Shown: positions 5,638 through 13,145 of the stretch, in pieces | Layout of the letters: every line of letters starts with the position of its first letter | Position numbering within the stretch: the first letter of the stretch is position 1 | Translations under genes and position numbers: made by a program | Assembly (NCBI GenBank): GCA_018822065.1 | Contig: JAHJKV010000107.1 | Location: forward strand, 1 to 16,812 | Source of the DNA: Pseudomonadota bacterium | GTDB lineage: Bacteria; Desulfobacterota; Desulfovibrionia; Desulfovibrionales; Desulfovibrionaceae | Length of the DNA stretch: 16,812 nucleotides | Direction: 5' to 3' | The notes under the pieces: model-generated | Database searches by the model: none | The model's input: only the letters and a program-made list of their open reading frames with translations | What the model was told of the DNA's origin: nothing

Positions 5638-8127
5638 ATGGGCGCGGGCTTGGGTAGGCTGTATTTCCCGGTCGTGCCGGAAAATATGGATGAAAAACGA
5701 GGCAACATGATCACAATACGCGTTCCCAAGGGGCTCCCTGCCGACAAACTCAAGGCAACTCTGGACCCGGCCAAGATTCCCTACGCCACCAGCGACGACA
5801 TCAAAACCAAGAACGGGTATGCCCGGTTCCAGCCACGGGCCATCCAGGCCCTGGACCTGTCCCTGCGCATCCCAGGCAACGAATACAACATCTACCTGGC
5901 TGGCGAAGGCCACATGGGCCGAACCTATTTTGTCACCGACTATCTGAGCCCTGCCGCAGCCAAGGCACCGACCCCGCCGGACTGGCTCTACCTGTATAAC
6001 TTCGAGGACGAGGACAGGCCAGTGGCCGTGTCCCTGCCCTCCGGGTCGGGCAAGAAATTCAAGGCGGCCATGACCAAGGCCATGGCCCGCATCCGCATCG
6101 AGGTCCCGGCCTGCCTGGAACAGGAATCCGCCCATGCGCGCCATGAGGCCCTGAACAAGCGGTATGCCCGTCGGCGCGAAGAACTGTTCACCAAGATGGA
6201 GGACGCGGCCGAGGCCAAGGGGTTTGCCCTGGACATGGACGACTCCGGCGCCCTGACCATCTCCCCGGTGGTCGATGACGAGATCATCCGGGACGCGGAA
6301 TTCGAAAAACTCGACGCCGACACCCGCAAAAGGCTCAAGGAAGAAGGCGACACCGTTCTCTCGGAAATCAACGTCCATCTGCGCAAGATCAACAAAAACG
6401 AGCACACCCTCAAGCGTGATGAACTCAAGCTGAACAAAACGCTCGCCCGCGAAGCTCTGAAAGAAATCATGGACTCCCTTCGGACCGCCTTCGGCCAGGT
6501 GGAAAAGCTGGCCGGGTTTTTGAAGGAGATGGAGGAGGACATGGTGGACAACGTGGAGCACTTCCTGCCCCGCGATACCCCGCCGGCCCAGGGCCAGGCC
6601 CAGTCCGGCCCGGACCAGCAGACCCAGGCTGACGAATATTTCTCGCGTTTTGAGGTGAACCTGTTTGTGGACAACTCCGAGACCAAGGGCGCACCTATCG
6701 TGGTGGAGCATCACCCCACAGGCTTCAACCTGCTCGGCAGCATCGAGCGCGAGGCGGAACTCGGGGCGCTTTATACCGACCACACCCTGATCCGGGCCGG
6801 GGCGCTGCACAGGGCCAACAACGGTTTCCTGGTGCTCAACACCGAGGACCTGCTCTCCATGCCCGCCTCCTGGGAAGGACTTCTGCGGGCGCTCCGAGCC
6901 GGGTGCTCGCGCATCGAGGACCCGGTGGACGAAGGCATCCGCACCAAGACCATCGAACCGGAATCAATCCCCCTGGACCTTAAAATCGTACTCATCGGCA
7001 CGGACGACAACTTCGAGTCCCTGCTCTACCACGACGACCGCTTCCAGAAATTCTTCAAGCTCAAGGCGCACCTGCAGCCCACTGCACCCCGCAATGCCGC
7101 CAATATCCGCAACTATCTTGCCGTGCTGGGCCGCATCGTGCGTGAATCCGGGCTCCTGCCCTTCACCCGCGAGGCCATGGCCGGACTGGTGGACTTCGCC
7201 TCCCGGCTGGCCGAGGACCAGAAGAAACTCTCGCTTTATTTCCCGCTGGTGCGCGAACGGATGATCGAAGCCTCGGCCCTGGCGGCCATGGATGGCCGGA
7301 CGCTGGTGGAAGACTGTGACCTGCGCGAGGCCGTGGGCACGCGTGATTTCCGCTCGAACCTCTTTGAAGAGGAGTACATGGGCGACTATGAACGCGAGGT
7401 GATCAAGGTCTCCACCGAGGGAGAGGCCGTGGGCATGTGCAACGGGCTGTCCGTGACCCTCTTCGGCGACTACGAGTTCGGCCTTCCCCACCAGATCACC
7501 TGCACCGTGGGCGTGGGACACGGAGGCATCCTGGACCTGGAGCGGGAGGCCCAACTCGGCGGCCCCATCCACACCAAGGGCATGATGATCATCAAGAGCT
7601 ATCTGGTGCGCCTCTTTGCCCAGAACAAGCCCATCGTGCTCACCGGGTCCCTGTGCTTCGAACAAAGCTACGCGGGCATCGAAGGCGACTCGGCCTCGGG
7701 CGCGGAACTGGCCTCGCTGCTCTCGGCCCTATCCGGAGTGCCGAACCGGCTTGGCTATGCCTTTACCGGCGCGGTTTCCCAGACCGGCGCGATCATGGCC
7801 GTGGGCGGCGTGAACCGGAAGATCGAAGGCTTTTACGAGGTCTGCCGACGGCGCGGGTTCACCGGAGAGCAAGGCGTTCTCTTCCCAGCGGACAACGCCG
7901 TCAACCTGATGCTCAAGGACGAGATCGTGCAGGCCGTGCGCGAGGGACGATTCCACCTCTTCCCGGTGCGCAGCATCGAACAGGCCCTCGGCATCCTCAC
8001 CGGTGTCGCGGCTGGCGCGCTCGGCAAGGGCGGCACATTCCCTGCCGGAACCATCTACCATCTGGTGGATCAGCGGCTGGCAGAACTGGCCCGACTGGCG
8101 CGTGAATTCGGCGGCGCAAAACCATAA
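5638..8127 (+). CDS. LonB-like ATP-dependent protease
   Basis: This Lon-family AAA+ protease (829 residues from this start) degrades proteins with ATP, probably in the cytoplasm. A P-loop variant, GEGHMGRT (about 89-96), has Arg in place of the usual Lys, as I recall for many proteobacterial proteins of this subgroup. A charged, coiled-coil-like middle region (about 145-310) precedes a Walker-B-like segment, NNGFLVLNTEDLL (about 394). The protease domain has the catalytic Ser in GDSASGAEL (second Ser, about 687) and Lys in GGVNRKIEG (about 728), the Lon Ser-Lys dyad. The start was chosen for the GGAGG box 6 bases before ATG 5638. ATG at 5686 and 5707 are alternatives, and the Lon-like similarity seems to begin only near 5707. 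The IS end lies 23 bases upstream, so the original promoter may have been displaced. Confidence 0.9.
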   Translation: MGAGLGRLYFPVVPENMDEKRGNMITIRVPKGLPADKLKATLDPAKIPYATSDDIKTKNGYARFQPRAIQALDLSLRIPGNEYNIYLAGEGHMGRTYFVTDYLSPAAAKAPTPPDWLYLYNFEDEDRPVAVSLPSGSGKKFKAAMTKAMARIRIEVPACLEQESAHARHEALNKRYARRREELFTKMEDAAEAKGFALDMDDSGALTISPVVDDEIIRDAEFEKLDADTRKRLKEEGDTVLSEINVHLRKINKNEHTLKRDELKLNKTLAREALKEIMDSLRTAFGQVEKLAGFLKEMEEDMVDNVEHFLPRDTPPAQGQAQSGPDQQTQADEYFSRFEVNLFVDNSETKGAPIVVEHHPTGFNLLGSIEREAELGALYTDHTLIRAGALHRANNGFLVLNTEDLLSMPASWEGLLRALRAGCSRIEDPVDEGIRTKTIEPESIPLDLKIVLIGTDDNFESLLYHDDRFQKFFKLKAHLQPTAPRNAANIRNYLAVLGRIVRESGLLPFTREAMAGLVDFASRLAEDQKKLSLYFPLVRERMIEASALAAMDGRTLVEDCDLREAVGTRDFRSNLFEEEYMGDYEREVIKVSTEGEAVGMCNGLSVTLFGDYEFGLPHQITCTVGVGHGGILDLEREAQLGGPIHTKGMMIIKSYLVRLFAQNKPIVLTGSLCFEQSYAGIEGDSASGAELASLLSALSGVPNRLGYAFTGAVSQTGAIMAVGGVNRKIEGFYEVCRRRGFTGEQGVLFPADNAVNLMLKDEIVQAVREGRFHLFPVRSIEQALGILTGVAAGALGKGGTFPAGTIYHLVDQRLAELARLAREFGGAKP

Positions 8128-8154
8128 CTTCCCTGAACAACCGTTGCATGATCG

Positions 8155-8183
8155 TTGATATCCTTTGGGGAGTGTCGTATCCT
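8155..8183 (+). promoter_or_regulatory. Putative promoter for the 255-residue protein
   Basis: TTGATA (8155-8160) and TATCCT (8178-8183) are 17 bases apart, each matching the sigma-70 boxes at 4-5 of 6 positions. The site lies in the 73-bp gap after the Lon-like gene and 18 bases before the ATG. Confidence 0.4.
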
Positions 8184-8200
8184 GGTTGACGGAGGATTGA

Positions 8201-8968
8201 ATGTCCAAGGCATGGATACAAGCAAAACTTCCCGAATTCGTTCGGGACATGTTCCGCTACTTCTGCCAGAGCTGCCGCTATCTGGAGGAACAGTTCGACT
8301 CCTATTCCAAATCCGGGGTCATGGACTTCAACCAACTGCAAGAACTCATCGGGAAGGATAGTTACAAGGGAATCCTCTGGCGGCTGAAGGACACAGCCCA
8401 CCATGTTTTTAGAAACGACCCCGACGACCCCCTGGAGGGCCGTTTCCTGGACTGGGGACTGGGCTATATCTTCCACGAATCCATCAAACTCAAGGAAGAC
8501 TCCTACCAGCAGTTGAACTACGCTCCCTGGCTCAAGGACATGGATGGTGTGCTCGCACGGGCCAAACGCGACATCGCCGGTCCGCTGTCGCACGTTCCCA
8601 TGCAGACCGAGGAATCCATGCGCAGGGAGATCGACCGCATCAAGATCATCCTGGCCCAATGCAAAAGAATTCTACCGGATTACTTGGTCCGTCATTCAAA
8701 CAATCAACTGCTCGCCCGGTTCATTTTCACCCAAAACGACTTGGTTCGCGAGGTCTTTGGAGAGGTGTACCAGGAACTTGTTGATGGGATTTACCTGGAC
8801 CAACAGGAACTTATGTTTATTCTGGCAGCACAGAGCCTCCGGCTTGGGGGCTGGGTCGACGAGGCCCAGGCCGCGGTCAAGGCAGCCTATGATCTTAATC
8901 CAGAAAGCAAAATTGTCTTGCAGGAAAAAAAAATTATTGATAATTGGCTTACAAGGATCACCCCTTGA
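8201..8968 (+). CDS. Uncharacterised alpha-helical protein, TPR-like C-terminus
   Basis: I do not recognise this 255-residue protein. It is soluble, with no signal peptide or membrane segment. It looks helical throughout and is rich in Asp, Leu and aromatic residues. The last ~45 residues (FILAAQSLRLGGWVDEAQAA followed by a YDLNPES turn) read like one TPR unit. Two cysteines, C22 and C25 (FCQSCRYL), form a CxxC but have no second pair to build a zinc site. A GGAGG box 5 bases before ATG 8201 fixes the start. It lies between a Lon-like protease and a LysM lipoprotein on the same strand with short gaps, which gives no clear functional hint. An adaptor or scaffold role is possible, but this is a guess. 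Confidence 0.85.
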   Translation: MSKAWIQAKLPEFVRDMFRYFCQSCRYLEEQFDSYSKSGVMDFNQLQELIGKDSYKGILWRLKDTAHHVFRNDPDDPLEGRFLDWGLGYIFHESIKLKEDSYQQLNYAPWLKDMDGVLARAKRDIAGPLSHVPMQTEESMRREIDRIKIILAQCKRILPDYLVRHSNNQLLARFIFTQNDLVREVFGEVYQELVDGIYLDQQELMFILAAQSLRLGGWVDEAQAAVKAAYDLNPESKIVLQEKKIIDNWLTRITP

Positions 8969-9030
8969 GGGTGTTTCGGTGCTTGTTAAACGACAACTAA
9001 TTTACAGATGTACACTCGAGGAGGGTTCTC

Positions 9031-9486
9031 ATGAAGAAACTGGTATTGCTTGCTATCGTTCTGAGCTTGGTTGCCTCCGTTGGCTGCGCCAAGAAAAAGG
9101 TCGAACCCGCGCCTGTCCAGGTCGTGGTTGCTGACCAGAATGTTGACAAAGTCCTGACCCCCATGCAGCGCTATGAGCAGGATTACAACAACCTGCCCGG
9201 CATGCACACTGTCACCAAGGGCGAATGCCTGTGGTGGATTTCCGAGTTCAAACAAATTTACAACGATCCGTTCATGTGGCCCCTCATCTACAAGGCCAAC
9301 AAGAGCCAGATCAAGAATCCTGACCTGATCTACCCCGGTCAGAGCTTCACAGTGCCCAGAGCCTTTACCCTGGAAGAAGTTCAGGACAGCCGCAAGATGG
9401 CTGGTGCGCCCTGGAAGATGCTCCAGCCTGGAGCCGACGCTGTTGTCCCGGCCCAGATGCGCTCTGCCCTCGGGTATAGCTTCTAG
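9031..9486 (+). CDS. LysM-domain lipoprotein
   Basis: This 151-residue exported protein begins with MKKLVLLAIVLSLVASVGC, a signal peptide ending in a lipobox-like SVGC. The predicted lipidated residue is Cys19, although the -3 residue is Ser rather than the usual Leu. After a charged spacer, a LysM domain (about residues 58-110) starts HTVTKGECLWWIS and ends NPDLIYPGQSFTVPR, the normal LysM opening and close; it contacts peptidoglycan glycan chains. The C-terminal 40 residues have no clear domain. GGAGG lies 6 bases before the ATG, and a strong terminator follows the stop. It probably links the outer membrane or periplasm to the cell wall. Confidence 0.9.
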   Translation: MKKLVLLAIVLSLVASVGCAKKKVEPAPVQVVVADQNVDKVLTPMQRYEQDYNNLPGMHTVTKGECLWWISEFKQIYNDPFMWPLIYKANKSQIKNPDLIYPGQSFTVPRAFTLEEVQDSRKMAGAPWKMLQPGADAVVPAQMRSALGYSF

Positions 9487-9513
9487 CTGGCTTGGTCCTT
9501 CCTTGATTATATC

Positions 9514-9546
9514 AGGCGCCCTGCTTCATGCGGGGCGCCTCTTTCG
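9514..9546 (+). terminator. Intrinsic terminator after the LysM gene
   Basis: An 11-bp stem (9514-9524 with 9530-9540, one G-U pair) with loop TTCAT is followed by CTTTCG. It starts 28 bases after the LysM stop. Confidence 0.8.
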
Positions 9547-9561
9547 TTGTCAGGCCGAACA

Positions 9562-9589
9562 TTGACTCGTTTCGCCACTCTGGTATTGT
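9562..9589 (+). promoter_or_regulatory. Putative promoter of the K+ channel operon
   Basis: TTGACT (9562-9567) and TATTGT (9584-9589) are 16 bases apart, between the LysM terminator and the channel gene and about 39 bases before its ATG. Confidence 0.4.
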
Positions 9590-9628
9590 TTCGGCAGTTA
9601 TCCACGGACATTGTAAGGAAACACGGTC

Positions 9629-10771
9629 ATGAAACTGGCGTTGCCCCGCTTCGACACCCCCTTTGCCAAGCTCATCCTGGCAGTCATGCTGCTCCTGTTT
9701 ACCAGCACGCTTGGTTTCTACTTCTTTGAGCTCAAGGGAAATGGCGAGGCGGGGATTTTCTCTGCTCTGTGGTGGGCCGTTGTGACCATGACCACGGTGG
9801 GATACGGCGACCTCTATCCCGTCACCCTTGCGGGTCGCCTCATGGGTGTGCTGGTCATGGTCAGCGGCATTGGCCTCGTCTCCACCCTCACAGGCAACCT
9901 GGCCTCTTTCCTGGTGGACAGGAAGGCCAGAAAACGAAAAGGGTTACTTGAAGTGAAACTCTCAGATCACGTCATCTTCATCGGTTGGAACGACTTTGGG
10001 CTGGGCCTGGTGAAAACCCTGCGCGACAACGGCGTGCTCCGCAGTCGCAGCCTGGTCCTGGTAAACTCCCTGAGCCAGGAGGCGCGTGACGAGATTTCCT
10101 TTGCCCTCGACATGGGAGAAAACCTCAACTTTGTCTGGGGCAACATCACCCAGAAAAGTGTCATCCACAAAGCCAAGCCTTCCACCGCCAAGGTGATCTA
10201 TATCCTCTGCCAGAGCGACCGGGACCCCCGCGAGGCAGACCAACAGTCCATCTACGCGGCCTTGGCTGTCCGGGCTCTAGCGCCCAAGACCGCGCTCTAT
10301 GCCGAGATGGCCTTTCCGGAAAACCGCGAGCACATGCTCAGGACAGGCGTCAACGACACCCTGGTGCGCGGTGAAATCTCAGCACGCGTCCTGGGCATGA
10401 TGGGCTCTGATCCCTCCTATTGGGGGTTTTTGCAATCCCTGATCGGCATGCGCACCAATACCAACCTGGCCATGCGGGCCATCACCGAGGAAGAACGAGA
10501 ACTGACCTGGGGCGAGCTTGTCTCCCTCGACCGGGCCAAATCCAAGACCCTGCCCATGGCCCTGTGCAAGACCAGCAAGGACCTCTCTCTGGCGGACATC
10601 CTTGACGAGGGATCAGCCCTGGACTCCTTCATCCTGGAACTCTTCGAATCTGCCGGACAGGAGACGAACATGGGCGGTCAGGGGCCCAGTGTCCTTTCCA
10701 ACCCCGAAGACGAGGTCGCCGTGGCCGGGTACGATTCCCTCATCTTCATCAGGGCCGGGGGACAAGCATGA
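9629..10771 (+). CDS. Two-TM potassium channel with RCK (TrkA-N) domain
   Basis: The 380-residue protein is a KcsA/MthK-type potassium channel subunit. The first helix is at about residues 15-33. A pore helix and the selectivity filter TTVGYGD (55-61) follow, and the second helix is at about 68-93. A basic linker (DRKARKRK) leads to an RCK domain starting LSDHVIFIGWNDFGLGLV, a Rossmann fold with a GxxxxG-type nucleotide loop that is altered (G-W-N-D-F-G). The C-terminal ~120 residues form an RCK-C-like region. Four subunits would assemble in the inner membrane. AAGGA lies 10 bases before the ATG. The stop codon overlaps the next gene's start by 4 bases (ATGA), so a shared complex with the cyclic-nucleotide-binding protein is likely. 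Confidence 0.93.
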   Translation: MKLALPRFDTPFAKLILAVMLLLFTSTLGFYFFELKGNGEAGIFSALWWAVVTMTTVGYGDLYPVTLAGRLMGVLVMVSGIGLVSTLTGNLASFLVDRKARKRKGLLEVKLSDHVIFIGWNDFGLGLVKTLRDNGVLRSRSLVLVNSLSQEARDEISFALDMGENLNFVWGNITQKSVIHKAKPSTAKVIYILCQSDRDPREADQQSIYAALAVRALAPKTALYAEMAFPENREHMLRTGVNDTLVRGEISARVLGMMGSDPSYWGFLQSLIGMRTNTNLAMRAITEEERELTWGELVSLDRAKSKTLPMALCKTSKDLSLADILDEGSALDSFILELFESAGQETNMGGQGPSVLSNPEDEVAVAGYDSLIFIRAGGQA

Positions 10772-11283
10772 ACATCGAGTGGAACAAGATTTCCCTGTTT
10801 GAGGGATTTACGCCCGCCTGGCTGGAACAGGTCAAAGCCATATTCGAACCCCTGCACCTGCCCGCAGGCCAAGACCTCATCCGTGAAGGCGACCCTGGCG
10901 ACGAGCTGTACATTCTGGTGGAAGGCAAGGTGCGTATCACCAAATCCATGCTCATCCAAGGCATGCGCCTGCCTATCATGGAAAGCGACGACCCGCGCAA
11001 GGTGCTCGCAACCTTGGACGGGCGACAGTACCCGGTGTTCGGCGAGATCGCGCTCATCGACGAAGATATCCGTTCCGCGACCATCTCCGTGATCGAGGAT
11101 GCAGATTTCATCTACACCAACAGGGAGCGGTTCTTCGATCTGCTGAACCGGGAACCACAGCTGGGCTGCCAGTTGTTCGCCATCCTCGGAAAACGACTTG
11201 CAGCAACGGTCCGGCGAAACAATTCCGAGTTGATCAAACTCTCGACCGCACTGGCCCTGGCCCTCAGCCGGTTTAGAAGCTAG
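10768..11283 (+). CDS. Stand-alone cyclic-nucleotide-binding domain protein
   Basis: The 171-residue protein is one cyclic-nucleotide-binding (CRP-type) beta-roll plus short helices. No DNA-binding domain follows, so it is not a CRP/FNR regulator. The phosphate-binding cassette FGEIALIDEDIRSATIS (91-107) keeps the Glu93 and Arg102 that normally hold the ribose and phosphate of cAMP or cGMP. GDPGDELYILVEGKVRI (41-57) is the usual beta-roll motif. A segment at about 61-86 (MLIQGMRLPIMESDDP) is longer than in CRP. The start overlaps the channel stop as ATGA, typical of translational coupling. It probably acts as the ligand-sensing subunit of the channel encoded upstream; this is inferred from gene order. 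Confidence 0.9.
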   Translation: MNIEWNKISLFEGFTPAWLEQVKAIFEPLHLPAGQDLIREGDPGDELYILVEGKVRITKSMLIQGMRLPIMESDDPRKVLATLDGRQYPVFGEIALIDEDIRSATISVIEDADFIYTNRERFFDLLNREPQLGCQLFAILGKRLAATVRRNNSELIKLSTALALALSRFRS

Positions 11284-11301
11284 GAGACCTCTCTTGATTT
11301 T

Positions 11302-11331
11302 TTGATGGCATTTCTTTAGGTTAAATAAACT
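11302..11331 (+). promoter_or_regulatory. Putative promoter for rlpA
   Basis: TTGATG (11302-11307) and TAAACT (11326-11331) are 18 bases apart in an AT-rich stretch just after the cyclic-nucleotide-binding gene, 45 bases before the chosen rlpA start. The match is moderate. Confidence 0.35.
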
Positions 11332-11375
11332 CTAGACATTGAACGGTGGATTCCACCCGGAAATGGAGCAATGCC

Positions 11376-12200
11376 ATGCCCCCCTTCAAACATCTTTGCC
11401 GGTATATCCTGCCGTGCCTTCTTGCCTGTGGACTCCTTGCCACTGGCTGCCAGAAACAACGTATCTACGCCACCCCTCCCGGAGCCACACCCGTAAGCGA
11501 GGAACACGCTCCAGCCACGACCACAGCCCAGCCGTCCCCGGCTCCCACGGCCTCCACTTCGACGACGGTCGCGCCAGAAACCACCAGTGTTGCTCAAAAA
11601 TCCGAACCCACGAGCAACACGAAGACAGCCGCCCTTCCCTCCGAGACAAATCAGCTAACAGGCCGAGCCGGGATTCTGGATGACGAACTCATCGGGTTTC
11701 CCATGGCAGGAGGCGGTTCCTACGACCCCGAAAGCCTTGTGGCCGGTCACCGCACCCTTCCTCTGGGAAGCCGGGTGGAAGTGACCATGAAAACGACCGG
11801 GGCCAGGACAGTAGTCACCATCACCGACCGTGGTCCCTTTGACAAGTCACGGGTCCTTGACCTCTCGCGCAAGGCCGCAAAGGTGCTGGAAATCACCTCC
11901 ACAGCGGAGGTGAGCTTGCGGGTTCTAAGTGCGGACAAAGCAGAAACCGCCAAACAAAAAGCGCCCCTGGAGGGAGCGCTTTTTGTACAGATCGGGGCAT
12001 ACTCGGACCAAGCAAATGCCCAAGCAGTCCTCGATGCCATTGTCAAAAAGGGTATGCGCGGGTCCCGCGTCATCCGCCCGAAAGGCGATACATTCACGCG
12101 GGTGCTGGCTGGCCCCTTCAAAGACCGGGACGCGGCGGAACAGGCCCTGGCCTCGCTCCGCAACGACTACCCGGCCAGTTTCATTATTCGTCCGGATTGA
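11376..12200 (+). CDS. rlpA: RlpA-like septal lipoprotein (DPBB plus SPOR)
   Basis: This 274-residue lipoprotein is of the RlpA type, a lytic transglycosylase family that cuts glycan strands lacking stem peptides, usually at division sites. It has a signal peptide ending LLATGC and a Thr/Ser/Pro-rich linker (about 35-90). The double-psi beta-barrel (about 95-185) has His125 in AGHRTLPLG and Asp151 in TDRGP, the expected catalytic pair. The C-terminal SPOR domain (about 200-274, FVQIGAYSD) binds denuded peptidoglycan. The barrel's opening segment, GRAGILDDELIGFPMAGGGSYD, lacks the usual ASWYG and FHG motifs. GGAG lies 7 bases before ATG 11376; a GTG at 11346 is in frame but has no good ribosome-binding site. 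The 3' end overlaps the convergent HU/IHF gene by 17 bp. Confidence 0.88.
   Translation: MPPFKHLCRYILPCLLACGLLATGCQKQRIYATPPGATPVSEEHAPATTTAQPSPAPTASTSTTVAPETTSVAQKSEPTSNTKTAALPSETNQLTGRAGILDDELIGFPMAGGGSYDPESLVAGHRTLPLGSRVEVTMKTTGARTVVTITDRGPFDKSRVLDLSRKAAKVLEITSTAEVSLRVLSADKAETAKQKAPLEGALFVQIGAYSDQANAQAVLDAIVKKGMRGSRVIRPKGDTFTRVLAGPFKDRDAAEQALASLRNDYPASFIIRPD
11954..11986 (+). terminator. Terminator-like hairpin inside rlpA
   Basis: An 11-bp perfect inverted repeat (11954-11964 with 11976-11986), extended by three inner G-C pairs and one bulged A, has a 4-base loop and a T5 run (11980-11984) in its right arm. It lies in the coding sequence between the barrel and SPOR domains. The arms are symmetric, so it could act on either strand. 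It may be only a coding coincidence. Confidence 0.5.
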
Positions 12201-12477
12201 TCTCGGCCCGGAACTTGCGCGAAAGCCGGAACACCACCACCTTCCTCGGCGGCAGGGTGATAGTCGCACTGGTCTGGGGGTTGCGGCCCTTTCTGGCCTT
12301 CTTGTCATAGGCTTCGAACTTGCCGAAGCCGGAAACCAGCAGCGCATGGTCCTTCTTGATGGCCGTCTTCATGATGTCCAATACGGACTCGACCAAATCC
12401 TTGATTTCCGCCCGGTTATTGTCGGTCTTTTCATAGATGTAGTCGACAATGCCAGCCTTGGTAAGCGTCTGATTCAT
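12184..12477 (-). CDS. HU/IHF-family DNA-binding protein
   Basis: This 97-residue nucleoid protein bends DNA as a dimer. LTKAGIVDYIYEKT is the N-terminal helix, VSGFGKFEAYDKKARKGRNPQT contains the conserved GFG and the GRNP tip with the intercalating Pro, and VVFRLSRKFRAEI is the C-terminal helix. Length and the GRNPQT arm fit HU or IHF-alpha; the exact subunit cannot be decided. The start is ATG 12477 with AGGAGG six bases upstream; the longer in-frame extension to 12573 overlaps the HIT gene and lacks homology. It ends in tandem stops TAA TGA. It lies 20 bp after the HIT gene, probably one operon, and converges on rlpA with a 17-bp overlap. Confidence 0.92.
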   Translation of the reverse strand: MNQTLTKAGIVDYIYEKTDNNRAEIKDLVESVLDIMKTAIKKDHALLVSGFGKFEAYDKKARKGRNPQTSATITLPPRKVVVFRLSRKFRAEINPDE

Positions 12478-12497
12478 AATAAGCCTCCTGCCTTCGA

Positions 12498-12935
12498 TTA
12501 TTTGATCAGGTTGCGGATTGTCTCCGCAAGGGAGTTCATCTCGTCCATGGATGTATATTTCTTGCTGGGCCACAATGTCAGTCCGTCGTCCGCAAAGCGG
12601 GGAATGACGTGGAAATGCGCGTGCATCACCAACTGGCCAGCAGCTTCAAAATTGTTCATTCCGATATTCAGACCCTCGGCTTTAGCGGCCTGCATCACGG
12701 CATTTCCCACGACCTTGAGCGCTTCGAGCAGGTCGTTTCCAAGGGCTATGGGAAGCTCCCCAAGCTGGGGATAATGTCCCTTGGGAATGACCAGCGCATG
12801 ACCTAGGTTCACGGGCGCAATGTCCAGAAATGCAAAAACCGTTTCAGACTCAAAGACCTTGGAACAGGGAATCTCCCCACCAATGATCTTGCAGAAAATG
12901 CAGTCCGTATTGCGAGGTGTCGCGCCCATATCCAT
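12498..12935 (-). CDS. HIT-family nucleotide hydrolase
   Basis: The 145-residue protein belongs to the histidine triad family (Hint branch), which hydrolyses nucleoside phosphoramidates or adenylylated compounds. The triad is HAHFHVIPR (His105, 107, 109) with the nucleophilic middle histidine. The N-terminal DCIFCKIIGGEIP carries Cys12 and Cys15, which bind zinc in many Hint proteins. FLDIAPVNLGHALVIPKGHY is a typical nucleotide-contact segment. ATG 12935 and ATG 12929 are both possible starts and neither has a strong ribosome-binding site. The HU/IHF gene follows after 20 bp. Substrate is not identifiable. Confidence 0.92.
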   Translation of the reverse strand: MDMGATPRNTDCIFCKIIGGEIPCSKVFESETVFAFLDIAPVNLGHALVIPKGHYPQLGELPIALGNDLLEALKVVGNAVMQAAKAEGLNIGMNNFEAAGQLVMHAHFHVIPRFADDGLTLWPSKKYTSMDEMNSLAETIRNLIK

Positions 12936-13049
12936 TCTTTACTTCACTTTTTGCCGCACAAGACATTCCTACAAGCACACACCATGCCGTCCTATCACTC
13001 CCGCAAACAATCAATCTATCGCTGCAGTTTAAAAACGGCATTTTTGTGG

Positions 13050-13078
13050 ATACTAACCAAGCCACATGGTTTAATCAA
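13050..13078 (-). promoter_or_regulatory. Putative promoter for the HIT-HU operon
   Basis: On the minus strand TTGATT (13078-13073) and TAGTAT (13055-13050) are 17 bases apart, each 4/6 to consensus, in the AT-rich 210-bp gap between the dehydratase and HIT genes. It would give a 5' leader of about 110 bases, in which I recognise no riboswitch. Confidence 0.3.
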
Positions 13079-13101
13079 GGGAAATTGTTCTTTTTTTACA
13101 T

Positions 13102-13127
13102 CCTCCTCAGGAATGGGCCTGAAGGGG
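13102..13127 (-). other. Hairpin downstream of the sugar operon
   Basis: CCTCCTCAGG (13102-13111) pairs with CCTGAAGGGG (13118-13127) with one mismatch and a 6-base loop. It lies 19 bases past the dehydratase stop. There is no T-run after it on the minus strand, so termination is only possible, not clear. Confidence 0.3.
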
Positions 13128-13145
13128 GCATGAATCAAGAACTGT

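Noticed and set aside
4220..5645. Target-site duplication around the IS
   Set aside because: Comparing up to about 30 bases on each side showed no convincing direct repeat.
5581..6810. 409-codon open frame opposite the Lon-like gene
   Set aside because: It is antisense to a gene with clear Lon motifs and crosses the IS boundary; it shows no recognisable domain.
11346..11375. Upstream GTG start for rlpA
   Set aside because: It would add ten charged residues before the signal peptide and has no good ribosome-binding site, while ATG 11376 has GGAG at 7 bases.
12478..12573. N-terminal extension of the HU/IHF gene
   Set aside because: It overlaps the HIT gene, lacks HU homology, and an ideal ribosome-binding site precedes the internal ATG at 12477.
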